Shown here: positions 8,788 through 16,605 of the stretch, piece by piece
How the letters are laid out: each line of letters starts with the position of its first letter
How positions within the stretch are numbered: the first letter of the stretch is position 1
DNA from: Candidatus Poribacteria bacterium
GTDB taxonomy: Bacteria > Poribacteria > WGA-4E > UBA9662
DNA length: 43,216 bases
NCBI GenBank assembly: GCA_012963885.1
Contig: DTUY01000275.1
Span: 4,759 to 47,974, forward strand
Reading direction: 5' to 3'
The notes under the pieces: generated by a model
What the model saw: the letters and a program-made list of their open reading frames with translations, nothing else
Databases searched by the model: none
Told to the model about the DNA's origin: nothing
Made by a program: the position numbers and the translations under genes

Positions 8788-9044
8788 CCAAGCATGCGGG
8801 AGATAAATTGTAGAAGAAATATAAGGATAATTGGGGAAATATCAAATCCGATGTTCTTCGTCATTGGGCTTATTACACGACGAATTGGATCAAGTACGGG
8901 ATCAACCAGTGGACTCGTTGTCCTGTAAACTCTGCGAACCGTCATGTTATGTGAAGTGTGTACAAACCAAGATAAGAGTACATTTACAACAACAATTATT
9001 ATATAGATCCGTATTAACCCGCTCAAAATTAAAGTGATATCCAT
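8784..9044 (-). CDS. yggT: YggT family membrane protein
   Basis: The product has 86 residues from the ATG at 9044, which is preceded by AAGGA at good spacing. An upstream in-frame start would overlap proC. Two hydrophobic helices flank the family signature, with VNVLLSWFVHTS near the first and YRTTSPLVDPVLDPIRRVI in the loop, followed by a terminal helix. YggT/Ycf19 proteins are small inner-membrane proteins linked to cell-division or photosystem distribution and osmotic stress; the exact role is unsettled. The yggS-proC-yggT order is conserved across many bacteria, which supports the call. Confidence 0.9.
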   Translation of the reverse strand: MDITLILSGLIRIYIIIVVVNVLLSWFVHTSHNMTVRRVYRTTSPLVDPVLDPIRRVISPMTKNIGFDISPIILIFLLQFISRMLG

Positions 9045-9063
9045 AAAAAAATCCTTGTGATTT

Positions 9064-9900
9064 TTATGCCTGCGCAAGTTCTTGGGCACGTTCAGTTGCA
9101 GCGATTACTGCCGCATTGACAATCGAACGAAACCTGCCCTGTTCCAGTTCGAACAACCCTGCGGCTGTTGTCCCTGCTGGTGTGGTTACCCGACTTTTCC
9201 AAATGGCTGGATGTTCTCCACTCTGGTCGATTATCTTGCTTGCCCCAAGAACTGTCTGGACGGCAAGTTGGTGGGCATCTTCATGAGATAACCCGACATG
9301 CACACCTGCGTCTATGAGTGCTTCTATGAATAGAAAAACGAATGCCGGACCACTGCCGCTTAAACCAGTAACAGCATCTAATTGCTTTTCCTCAGTGATG
9401 AAGGAACTGCCAACCGCGTTGAAGATCGCCTGTGATTTGGTAAGATGACTTTCATCGGCATAACTGCCGGGTGATATGGCTGTCACTCCCGAACCTACTG
9501 TTACAGCAATGTTGGGCATGACACGAATGACGGGGACAGACTCGGCAAGGTAAGACTCCAGTTTCACAGTTGGGATACCTGCTGCTATTGAGATTAAAAG
9601 TTGATTTGGCTTAACAAGTTCTCTTACCTGTGTGAGGATCCCTGCTACGTTGTTTGGTTTAGCTGAGTAAAGAATAACATCAACTTTTTCGACCAGGTGG
9701 TTGACGGTCTCAACAGCATGGACACCAAGTTCTTGGCACAACTCATCGACTTTTGTTTGATCTACATCTGTGACGAAGATCTGTTCATTGCTCAGCAATT
9801 TTTTCGCCACGCCACGGATTATAGCTGCTCCCATATTACCAATGCCAATAGCGCCAAAATGACCGATAGCGGATGAAGGCGTTTTAAATTGCTTGGGCAT
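9064..9900 (-). CDS. proC: Pyrroline-5-carboxylate reductase
   Basis: ProC reduces 1-pyrroline-5-carboxylate to proline with NAD(P)H. The 278-residue protein shows the Rossmann motif GAIGIGNMGAAIIRG, the VMPNIAVTVGSGVTAI segment, and the catalytic GLSGSGPAFVFLFIEAL and SRVTTPAGTTAAGL stretches near the C-terminus. The ATG at 9900 overlaps the yggS TGA by one base, and GGAGAA lies about 9 bases upstream. The pairing with yggS is widespread and fits coupling of a PLP homeostasis protein to amino-acid metabolism. Confidence 0.96.
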   Translation of the reverse strand: MPKQFKTPSSAIGHFGAIGIGNMGAAIIRGVAKKLLSNEQIFVTDVDQTKVDELCQELGVHAVETVNHLVEKVDVILYSAKPNNVAGILTQVRELVKPNQLLISIAAGIPTVKLESYLAESVPVIRVMPNIAVTVGSGVTAISPGSYADESHLTKSQAIFNAVGSSFITEEKQLDAVTGLSGSGPAFVFLFIEALIDAGVHVGLSHEDAHQLAVQTVLGASKIIDQSGEHPAIWKSRVTTPAGTTAAGLFELEQGRFRSIVNAAVIAATERAQELAQA

Positions 9901-10607
9901 CAATTTCGTTCTCCAAAAATTGATCTGCCAATTCGAATATAGTTTGCTCCTTCCTCAATTGCAACTTCAAAATCGTTTGTCATGCCCATTGACAAACAAC
10001 CCATATCAACATTAGTCAGATTCTGTACAGCAATATCATCCCGTAATTCTCTAAGCATAGTAAAGGATGGACGAACAGACTCGGGATCCGGTTCAAATTT
10101 GCCAATTGTCATTAATCCTTTAATTTGAATATTTGAATAAGTTGAAGCTTGCGCAACGAAATCCTTCACTTGATCTGGCATAATACCGAATCTACTTGTG
10201 TTGCCAGAGGTGTTGACTTGAATCAAAATAGGCTTTTGTGTTCCCAGATCAGCGGACCTTTGATCTATAGTTCCAACTAATCTTAGGCTGTCAACAGATT
10301 GGATAATATCGAAGAATTGGATAGCTTGTTTTATTTTGTTTGTTTGCAGGTGACCAACCATGTGCCATGTTGCTGGGCGATCAATAGCGTCATATTTAAC
10401 TTTGGCTTCCTGCACACGGTTTTCACCTATGTGGGTAATACCCGCATCGAGCACTTCATGGATCGCCTCGATCGGTTTCGTTTTCGAGACAGCCACTAGT
10501 TGGACCGAATCGGGATCACGACCAATGCGATTTGCTGTTTTAGCGATTTGTTCTTGAAGACGCGAGATGTTATCGTAGATCGAAGCCAAATTTCGTCCTT
10601 GCAACAT
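9900..10607 (-). CDS. yggS: PLP homeostasis protein, YggS family
   Basis: YggS/PLPBP binds pyridoxal phosphate without known enzymatic activity and maintains vitamin B6 and amino-acid balance. The 235-residue alanine-racemase-like barrel has the PLP lysine in LVAVSKTKP, followed by GENRVQEAKVKYD, WHMVGHLQTNK and LSMGMTNDFEVAIEEGA, all diagnostic. It is the first gene of the leftward string, and a putative promoter lies immediately upstream at 10624-10653. Confidence 0.95.
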   Translation of the reverse strand: MLQGRNLASIYDNISRLQEQIAKTANRIGRDPDSVQLVAVSKTKPIEAIHEVLDAGITHIGENRVQEAKVKYDAIDRPATWHMVGHLQTNKIKQAIQFFDIIQSVDSLRLVGTIDQRSADLGTQKPILIQVNTSGNTSRFGIMPDQVKDFVAQASTYSNIQIKGLMTIGKFEPDPESVRPSFTMLRELRDDIAVQNLTNVDMGCLSMGMTNDFEVAIEEGANYIRIGRSIFGERN

Positions 10608-10623
10608 AAACCCGTAACTTCCA

Positions 10624-10653
10624 ATATTAGCATATTTTTTTCACCAGTTGCAA
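10624..10653 (-). promoter_or_regulatory. Putative sigma70 promoter of the yggS-mtaB string
   Basis: Reading leftward, TTGCAA (10653-10648) and TAATAT (10629-10624) are separated by 18 bases, and TGC directly precedes the second hexamer, giving an extended -10. The predicted start leaves only about 10 bases of leader before the yggS ATG at 10607, which is short, so the true promoter could differ. Confidence 0.4.
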
Positions 10654-10709
10654 GAGCAACTTAAGTTTGAGTGAGTTGTTAATTGACTTCCCAACCACCA
10701 ATCATACTG

Positions 10710-10718
10710 TGCTATACT
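10710..10718 (+). promoter_or_regulatory. Putative extended -10 element before the creatininase gene
   Basis: TGCTATACT is an extended -10 (TGnTATAnT type). A TTGACT at 10683 is too far away (24 bases) to serve as its -35. A start site near 10725 would leave about 43 bases before the ATG at 10768 and would exclude the TTG at 10729 as start codon. Confidence 0.4.
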
Positions 10719-10767
10719 TCTGATTATATTGTTGAAAAATTCTGAAGGGACACGATTTGGGGAAGAA

Positions 10768-11514
10768 ATGGTGCATAGGAAATGGGCGAAATATCACCAA
10801 CTCCGACCGGATCAGGTTTCTGAGTTGGTTGACCAAACTCCGGTTGTCTTCTGGCCACTTGGTCTAATCGAACATCATGGTTGGCACTTACCAATTGGAT
10901 ATGATGGTCTGAAGGCGGAGAGAATATGTGTGCGCATCGCGCAGAAAACTGGCGGTATCATTTTGCCGACAATGTGGTGGGGAGCCCTTGGTGGACACGG
11001 CGATTTTTTATGGACACACTATCAACCACCTGAATCCACAGCGCAGATTCTATCAACCACCATCTATCAACTAATCCAATTTGGGTTTCAAGTGATTGTG
11101 TTATTAGCCGGGCATTATCCATGGCAACAGTTTCTTAATCAGGAATTGCCAGAGATCCAATCTAACAATCCTGAAATCCTTATTTTAGCAGGAACGGAGA
11201 TGTCAATTTGTGGAGAAGATATCAAACTGCCCGGAGACCATGCCGGACGAGCTGAAACTTCGTATGGTCTAGCCCTATTTCCGGAGTTAATCGATCTGCA
11301 AGAGTTGCGCTCTGGTCGCGACTTATCAGTTTGGCCTAATGGTGAAATGCCTCCTAAAGAGAAATGGCATTCGGCCGTCTGTTTTGATCACAGTGATCCG
11401 CTCTTTGCTCAAATGGGACAGCCAGCGGATGAGGCAAGTGTTGATGAGGGAAAAAGTGCGATTTCGATGCTTGTGGATAATCTGGCTGAGAAAATTAACA
11501 CTTTTTTAGATTGA
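10768..11514 (+). CDS. Creatininase family protein (probable metal-dependent amidohydrolase)
   Basis: The protein (248 residues) matches the creatininase/creatinine amidohydrolase fold. GLIEHHGWHLPIGYDGL corresponds to the first metal-binding motif (E, H and D ligands). LLAGHYPWQQ occupies the GHGGN position and keeps its His, and DHAGRAETS matches the HAGxxETS signature. The family hydrolyses cyclic or linear amides such as creatinine and N-formyl purine precursors; the substrate here cannot be told. The second motif deviates from GHGGN, which may signal a different substrate. I prefer the ATG at 10768 over a TTG at 10729 because of the promoter position and alignment of the N-terminus. It is transcribed divergently from yggS. 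Confidence 0.8.
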   Translation: MVHRKWAKYHQLRPDQVSELVDQTPVVFWPLGLIEHHGWHLPIGYDGLKAERICVRIAQKTGGIILPTMWWGALGGHGDFLWTHYQPPESTAQILSTTIYQLIQFGFQVIVLLAGHYPWQQFLNQELPEIQSNNPEILILAGTEMSICGEDIKLPGDHAGRAETSYGLALFPELIDLQELRSGRDLSVWPNGEMPPKEKWHSAVCFDHSDPLFAQMGQPADEASVDEGKSAISMLVDNLAEKINTFLD

Positions 11515-11534
11515 TCTTCGGCTTGAGGTGATAA

Positions 11535-11830
11535 ATGGCAATGATAGCTGGTCTTTGTATTATTCCCATGGGTTCTTGGCATGTCGGTATCAAAAGAAAT
11601 TGCTGTGTGCGAAAAAAATCTACTTGATGCGGGTTTAAAGATTAAGTTACATGCTTATGGAACTAATATTGAATGAAATGGGAGATAGTCTTTGATGTAA
11701 TAAAGTCGTGCCATCAGGTACCCCAAACCGAAGTGCTGCGTACTAGCACAACGCTCAAGTTTGGCACAAGAACAGCCGGAATTAGACGATGGAGGATAAG
11801 GTTGTCAGCATCAAAAAGAAACTGTGCTAG
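11535..11830 (+). pseudogene. Broken thiamine-binding protein of the MTH1187/YqgV type
   Basis: Translating all three frames recovers most of a thiamine-binding (DUF77) protein in order. It begins MAMIAGLCIIPMG. After a first frameshift comes VSKEIAVCEKNLLDAGLKIK with LHAYGTNIE, then a TGA. A second shift gives KWEIVFDVIKSCHQ and later TSTTLKFGTRT. After a third shift the sequence ends MEDKVVSIKKKLC and a TAG. Family members bind thiamine or its pyrimidine and are about 100 residues, the length recovered here. At least three frameshifts make function very unlikely. The gene has a clean ATG at 11535. Confidence 0.8.
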
Positions 11831-11873
11831 GCATCTCTTTATGCTCCTCGCTGAATTTTGAAACCGAAAACAA

Positions 11874-11903
11874 TTGAAAATCATGTGGTTGTTAAAGTAT
11901 AAT
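11874..11903 (+). promoter_or_regulatory. Putative sigma70 promoter of tatA
   Basis: TTGAAA (11874-11879) and a consensus TATAAT (11898-11903) are separated by 18 bases. They lie after the broken thiamine-binding gene and 34 bases before the tatA ATG. Confidence 0.55.
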
Positions 11904-11936
11904 CCTGGCAGCATGTAATTTCTAGGAGGTATAGTG

Positions 11937-12140
11937 ATGGGTGCTTTAGGTGGCTGGGAAATTATACTTATTGTTATAGCGGTTCTCGTTATCTTTGGGC
12001 CGAAGCGTTTACCAGAGATGGGAAGTGCGCTTGGAAAAGCGATTCGGGACTTTAAAAATGCTGGCAAGGAAATCCAAAACGATATAGCTCAAACCGTGAA
12101 CGAAAATGGCTCGGATATAAATTCGAAAAAGGATGCCTGA
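11937..12140 (+). CDS. tatA: Sec-independent protein translocase subunit TatA
   Basis: The protein of 67 residues has the single N-terminal transmembrane helix (GGWEIILIVIAVLVIFGPKR), the invariant FGPKRLPEMG hinge and the amphipathic helix ALGKAIRDFKNAGKEI, followed by a polar tail. TatA oligomerises to form the passage for folded proteins. AGGAGGT lies 6 bases before the ATG at 11937; an adjacent GTG at 11934 is less well spaced. No separate tatB is visible, so this may be a TatA with dual TatA/TatB function, as in minimal Tat systems. It overlaps tatC by 8 bp. Confidence 0.95.
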   Translation: MGALGGWEIILIVIAVLVIFGPKRLPEMGSALGKAIRDFKNAGKEIQNDIAQTVNENGSDINSKKDA

Positions 12141-12978
12141 AGTCGATATCCAAGAAGATCTAGCGGGCGAAATGACCTTTTGGGAACATCTCGAAGAATT
12201 ACGCCGTCGTATTATTGTTTCACTAATTTCAGTTGGTATTTTTATGATTCTGAGTTTGTCCTTCAGCAAACCGATCGAAAGGATTATGAAACTGCCACTA
12301 GATTTATCGACTAACAGGCTCCTGGCGTTTTTGATCGATCGAATATTTGGTCAAGACGCAACGTTTGTGGGATTTCTATCAATATCGCTGAGGGCAAGTG
12401 CGATGGGTGTTGATGCAAAGCTGATAAAAGATGGTCCGCTTGAAGGCATCATGGCTTATCTCAAGATTAGTATTACTTTCGGAATCCTATGTGCCTCACC
12501 GATCTTAATCTACCAAGTTTGGGCTTTTGTTCTTCCGGCATTTACCACTAAGGAAAAGCAGTTTGCTCTTCCTCTTTTCCTGATTATTATCCTTTTTTTT
12601 ATTATTGGAGCTTTGTTTGCATACTTTATTGTTGCACCAGTTGTGCTTGGGTTTTCTTCCAAGCTTTTTGAAGGCACCCAAAACCTGTGGGGAATTCAAA
12701 GGTACTTCAATTTCCTGGTACAGTTACTCTTGGGATTCGGCATCGCATTTGAGCTTCCTATAGTTATGTCTTTTTTGTCTTTTATTAATGTAATCAATGC
12801 AAATGGTTTTCGTCAAAAGCGGAGTGTTGCCTTGGTTGGAATTATGGTTCTCTCAGCATTCTTGACACCAGCGGATGTACTCTCAATGTTGTTGATGGCT
12901 ATTCCTCTCATTTTACTGTATGAATTGGGAATCTTCTTCTCATTTCTTGTTGAGCAGGAGCCTGAAGTTTATGCCTGA
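12133..12978 (+). CDS. tatC: Sec-independent protein translocase subunit TatC
   Basis: TatC is the receptor for twin-arginine signal peptides in the inner membrane. The 281-residue protein starts with the diagnostic MTFWEHLEELRRRII segment and has about six hydrophobic helices, with the conserved PILIYQVWAFVLPAFTTKEK in the first periplasmic to second helix region and FGIAFELPIV later. A first periplasmic stretch (about residues 45-100) is longer than in short TatC proteins. The gene overlaps tatA by 8 bp and the downstream zinc-ribbon gene by 8 bp, consistent with one transcript. Confidence 0.95.
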   Translation: MPEVDIQEDLAGEMTFWEHLEELRRRIIVSLISVGIFMILSLSFSKPIERIMKLPLDLSTNRLLAFLIDRIFGQDATFVGFLSISLRASAMGVDAKLIKDGPLEGIMAYLKISITFGILCASPILIYQVWAFVLPAFTTKEKQFALPLFLIIILFFIIGALFAYFIVAPVVLGFSSKLFEGTQNLWGIQRYFNFLVQLLLGFGIAFELPIVMSFLSFINVINANGFRQKRSVALVGIMVLSAFLTPADVLSMLLMAIPLILLYELGIFFSFLVEQEPEVYA

Positions 12979-13723
12979 TCTGAATCTAACCTTGGAACTT
13001 GCTTTTTTGTATGATTTGCAACAGATTGACGCTGAGATTTTAACTCGACACAAAAGGCTCAAGTTGATTCCGAACGATATCCAGAAGTTGAGAGAGGATT
13101 TTCGGGTACACGAACAGAAATTGAATGCGTTAAAAGATCAACTCTCTCAGGCAGAAAAAGAGCAGAGATTTCGGTCAGCAGAAATAGAAACATTGGATGA
13201 ACAAAGGAAGAAGTACCAGGCTCAGTTGACTGCCGTCAAAACCAACAGTGAGATGAAGGCGCTCTATAGTCAGCTGGAATTCCTGGATCAGCAAGAGGAG
13301 AAAATTGAGGATCAGATCTTAGAATTAATGTTTATTGTTGATGATCTTGGGGGTGAGGTCAAAAAGGAACATGAAATTCTGTCAACTAAAAATGTAGATC
13401 GCAAAGCTGAAGAAGCTGAACTTCAGACAATTGCTCAAGATATTAAGGCAGATATTTCCGAAATTCAAGAGAAACGCCAAAACTTGATCCAGAAAGTTAA
13501 TCCGGATTTATTCGAGCAATACCAGAGCAGGGTGGCTACCCAACATACTAACTTGGTCACTCCCGTTGTGGGAAATAGCTGTGGTTATTGCAAATTGACA
13601 ATTCCTCCGCAGATGCTTAATGAAGTGAAACAGGCACGAAAAAAAATTGCTTGTCCATCTTGTAAGCTAATTCTGTTTGAGTTGCTGAATCTCGAGCAGA
13701 CCGATGATGCTACTGGCGAATAG
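12971..13723 (+). CDS. Coiled-coil protein with C4 zinc ribbon (DUF164/CdsZ family)
   Basis: About 180 residues of heptad-rich, Glu/Lys/Gln-rich helix form a long coiled-coil hairpin. A C-terminal zinc ribbon follows (CGYCKLTIPP, then CPSCK), with a total of four Cys. This is the architecture of COG1579 proteins, including CdsZ. Members are proposed to act as chaperones or nucleic-acid-associated factors, but the role is not established. I chose the ATG at 12971, which overlaps the tatC stop, rather than an upstream start at 12920 that would lie deep inside tatC. The downstream 115 bp are unassigned. Confidence 0.85.
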   Translation: MPDLNLTLELAFLYDLQQIDAEILTRHKRLKLIPNDIQKLREDFRVHEQKLNALKDQLSQAEKEQRFRSAEIETLDEQRKKYQAQLTAVKTNSEMKALYSQLEFLDQQEEKIEDQILELMFIVDDLGGEVKKEHEILSTKNVDRKAEEAELQTIAQDIKADISEIQEKRQNLIQKVNPDLFEQYQSRVATQHTNLVTPVVGNSCGYCKLTIPPQMLNEVKQARKKIACPSCKLILFELLNLEQTDDATGE

Positions 13724-13838
13724 AGATATAGCCTTTCTAACCGCAATCCCTACCTAATCAGTGAAACCGATTGACCAATTCCACGTTAACTGACAGCGAG
13801 TATAAATTTCGAGCCATATCAGCAGGATCGATATTCCT

Positions 13839-14639
13839 ATGCAATTCCCAAACCCTTTTAAGCTATTGATTATTTCTCTTTTCCTTTTACTTGCTCTGTT
13901 AAGACCGAAAACAATTGCAGGAAAAGTTGATCAAACTAATACCGAATTCTCGCTAAAATACATCGTTATTGACCCAGGACATGGGGGAAAAGATCCCGGT
14001 TGCGTTAGCCGGTCCGGAGTAGCAGAAAAAGATATAACGTTGGCGGTATCGCGCAAGTTGGTTGAATTCCTGCGGGAAAAAACTGAATATGAAGCTTTTT
14101 TGACTCGCACTGATGATCGTTTTGTCTCGCTTAGGCAGCGTGTTGAGTTTGCCAATCAAGAAATTTTTCCGCCCAATCAATCGATCCTCTTAAGCCTCCA
14201 TTGCAATTCGTTTAAGGATCGGCGTATCCATGGTATGGAGAGCTTCAAATTTGATCTTGATGCAACGGATGAGCTCGCTGCAGAGTTGGTCGAAAGGGAA
14301 AACGCACAGGAAGAAGTTGACAAATTCGATTTTATGATTATTAGTCTTCGTAAACGCGGTAACGAAAAATACACACGGCAAGTGGCACAAATCCTACAAG
14401 AATTGCTTGTTTCCCAACTTGGCGTGAAAAACCGGAATCTAAGTGCTTCAGAAAAAACAGGTGTTCGTGGTGCTCCGTTTTATATTCTAGCATGGACCAA
14501 AATGCCCAGTATTTTGCTTGAACTAGGTTTTATCTCAAACGATGTCGAGCGCAAAAAAATGACCGAAGAAAAATACCAGAAAGAAATCGCTAGCACATTA
14601 GTAAGAGGGATCAAAAAATTTGATCGGCAATTGCAATAG
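13839..14639 (+). CDS. N-acetylmuramoyl-L-alanine amidase (Amidase_3, AmiC type)
   Basis: This zinc amidase cleaves the bond between MurNAc and the stem peptide and usually separates daughter cells. The first 27 or so residues form a signal peptide (hydrophobic LLIISLFLLLALL). The catalytic domain shows VIDPGHGGKDPG with the first zinc His, Glu in GVAEKDITLAV, the second His in LLSLHCNSF, and the catalytic Glu in SILLELGFISN. There is no AMIN or peptidoglycan-binding domain, so it is a compact 266-residue enzyme. The proximity to tatA/tatC is suggestive since AmiA and AmiC use Tat in Escherichia coli, but the signal here lacks a twin-arginine motif. Confidence 0.93.
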   Translation: MQFPNPFKLLIISLFLLLALLRPKTIAGKVDQTNTEFSLKYIVIDPGHGGKDPGCVSRSGVAEKDITLAVSRKLVEFLREKTEYEAFLTRTDDRFVSLRQRVEFANQEIFPPNQSILLSLHCNSFKDRRIHGMESFKFDLDATDELAAELVERENAQEEVDKFDFMIISLRKRGNEKYTRQVAQILQELLVSQLGVKNRNLSASEKTGVRGAPFYILAWTKMPSILLELGFISNDVERKKMTEEKYQKEIASTLVRGIKKFDRQLQ

Positions 14640-14668
14640 TCAAATTGGGGCAATAGTTCCCTAGTCGA

Positions 14669-15373
14669 ATGGGTTTTCTATATAGTAATGCCCTCAATCT
14701 AGAGGAAACTGGGCTTGTTCAGGCTGTCACCAGTCGCCGACTCGACTCGAAAGCCGACCGAAAAAGATTCTACGATCAGATTCGGCTTAGGCCCGAACAG
14801 CTCGTCTACTGCCGCCAAGTTCATGGCAATAAGGTATGGGTGATTTCCCGATACCCTGAAACCTATCCTTTACCGCTGACAGAAGCGGACGCGATGGTCA
14901 CAGATCAGATTGATCTGGTAATTGCCGTTTTTACCGCGGACTGTATTCCCATTTTTATTTTGGATACCCAGACATGTTCAATCGGTATTATACACGCTGG
15001 TTGGCGTGGGACATACAAGCTCGTTACAACCGAGGCAATTCAGTCAATGCAGGAGCACTTCGGTACAGATCCTGCAAATTGTCTGGTTCATCTGGGCGTA
15101 TCGATACAACAAAATTGCTATCAGGTCAGCCAGGATCTGGCTGATCAATTTGAGCGCCATTTTGGTCCTGAGGTGCGTACTATTGATAATAAACTTAATT
15201 TGCAGGCTGCTAATGTTCAACAGCTAGTTAATGCTGGAGTTCCCTTTGAATCAATCTCGATCTCTCCCTTATGTACAGCCTGCCGAACTGACCTTTTTTA
15301 TTCGTTTCGTATGGAACGTGAGCGTGCAGGAAGGCTGGTTTCATTGATTCGGTTGCTCCCAGATTTCGATTGA
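14669..15373 (+). CDS. YfiH/YlmD family multicopper-type purine nucleoside phosphorylase (laccase domain)
   Basis: The 234-residue protein carries the family metal site. It has VHGNKVWVI with its His, the DAMVTD and TADCIPIFI region with the Cys, IIHAGWRGT with the second His, and the C-terminal CTACRTDLFYSFR. YfiH proteins are described as polyphenol oxidases and more recently as purine nucleoside phosphorylase/adenosine deaminase-like enzymes. Some affect peptidoglycan fidelity, which would suit the neighbouring amidase. The ATG lies 29 bp after the amidase stop, and the same orientation suggests co-transcription. Confidence 0.9.
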   Translation: MGFLYSNALNLEETGLVQAVTSRRLDSKADRKRFYDQIRLRPEQLVYCRQVHGNKVWVISRYPETYPLPLTEADAMVTDQIDLVIAVFTADCIPIFILDTQTCSIGIIHAGWRGTYKLVTTEAIQSMQEHFGTDPANCLVHLGVSIQQNCYQVSQDLADQFERHFGPEVRTIDNKLNLQAANVQQLVNAGVPFESISISPLCTACRTDLFYSFRMERERAGRLVSLIRLLPDFD

Positions 15374-15432
15374 TCTACTTCCAGAAGTCTGTTACGATTG
15401 TTTTGTAAATCCGACTTTTGCGTTAAAGATAT

Positions 15433-15867
15433 ATGCACGTAAAGATTAAACGAATTGATAAGAGTCTACCGCTACCTCGGTATGAAACAAATGGTTCTGT
15501 TGGTTTTGATTTGTTGTGTCGGGAATCGGTAGAAGTCTTTCCTCAAACCGTTGCACTGATTCCAGCCAATGTAATTGTTGAGACGCCACCGGGTTACATG
15601 CTGTTGGTGGCCTTACGAAGTTCAACCCCACGGAAACGAGGATTGCTGATTCCGCATGGCGTTGGGGTCATCGATCAGGACTATTGTGGTGATGGAGATG
15701 AGATTCAGATTCAAGTCTACAACTTCACCAATCAACCTGTACTGATTGAACGAGGAGATCGAATTGCGCAGGGAATCTTCGTACGTGTTGATTGTTCAGA
15801 GTGGCAGAAAGTGGAACAGATGGATCAGGAAACACGTGGTGGGTTTGGAAGTACGGATGGCAGGTAA
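15433..15867 (+). CDS. dut: dUTP diphosphatase
   Basis: Dut hydrolyses dUTP to dUMP and pyrophosphate, keeping uracil out of DNA and supplying dTMP synthesis. All five trimeric dUTPase motifs are visible: GSVGFDLLC (I), LRSSTPRKRG (II), GVGVIDQDYCGDGDEI (III), ERGDRIAQGIF (IV) and RGGFGSTDG (V, the P-loop-like tail). Motif II has STPRKRG instead of the more common SSxARKG form, a modest deviation. The 144-residue length is typical. Confidence 0.95.
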   Translation: MHVKIKRIDKSLPLPRYETNGSVGFDLLCRESVEVFPQTVALIPANVIVETPPGYMLLVALRSSTPRKRGLLIPHGVGVIDQDYCGDGDEIQIQVYNFTNQPVLIERGDRIAQGIFVRVDCSEWQKVEQMDQETRGGFGSTDGR

Positions 15868-15890
15868 TCTCGATTGATTGGAGAAGGTTT

Positions 15891-16541
15891 ATGCCGAAGC
15901 TCAAAGTATGCATGATTTCAGGATCGTTTGAGTATGATTCTGAGGAGTCGCTCTCAATTTTTAAGGATCATCTTAAGAAGTACCAACTAGATATTGAGAC
16001 AACCATGATTATCTATGAAAGTGAAGGTGATCAACAATCTTTGCAGGTTTTAAAATCAACGGATGTGATGGTGATCTTCACGCGAAGATTGAACACAGAG
16101 GGGGAAGAACTCGAACGGTTCAAATCGTATTGCAATTTGGGTAAACCAATTGTTGGTATCCGCACTGCCAGCCATGCCTACCAGAATTACCTTGAGTTCG
16201 ATCGAGATGTTTTAGGCGGCAGTTATGCTGGGCATTTTGGACATGGCCCAATAGCCCATGTCCAAATCAAAAAGGGGAACGCAGATCATCCAATACTTGA
16301 GGGTATTCCTGATTTCGACTCTTACGGCAGTTTATACAAGAACCAAAATAATGTAAAAGATACTACCATCCTAATGACAGCAAGTACGTCCGAAGGAAAT
16401 CATGAGCCGGTGGCATGGACTAGGATTCATAACGGTGGCCGAATCTTCTACACGTCTCTTGGACATCAACAGGATTTTAGTATCGATCATTTCCTCGCAC
16501 TTTTGACAAATGCTATTCTCTGGGCAGGCGGACGAAAATAG
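15891..16541 (+). CDS. ThuA-like domain protein
   Basis: The 216-residue protein has a Rossmann-like, class-I-glutamine-amidotransferase fold related to ThuA. Visible parts are KVCMISGSFEYDSEESL, a TDVMVIFTRR strand, GKPIVGIRTASHAYQ, a GHFGHGP turn, and the conserved ending VAWTRIHNGGRIFYTSLGH. ThuA-like proteins occur in sugar-utilisation clusters of many environmental bacteria, but their reaction is unclear. The ATG at 15891 is preceded by GGAGAAGG; earlier in-frame starts would overlap dut. It ends the rightward tatA-led gene string and converges with the TPR gene. Confidence 0.8.
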   Translation: MPKLKVCMISGSFEYDSEESLSIFKDHLKKYQLDIETTMIIYESEGDQQSLQVLKSTDVMVIFTRRLNTEGEELERFKSYCNLGKPIVGIRTASHAYQNYLEFDRDVLGGSYAGHFGHGPIAHVQIKKGNADHPILEGIPDFDSYGSLYKNQNNVKDTTILMTASTSEGNHEPVAWTRIHNGGRIFYTSLGHQQDFSIDHFLALLTNAILWAGGRK

Positions 16542-16605
16542 AAGAAAATGTCCAAAAAACAAGGCCTAATCGCATTCTATTAAAATTGTTAGCAAACCTG
16601 TTTTG

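Noticed and set aside
11673..11861. A 62-codon open frame as a separate small gene
   Set aside because: Its first half is the middle of the broken thiamine-binding protein; the rest is out-of-frame translation of the same relic.
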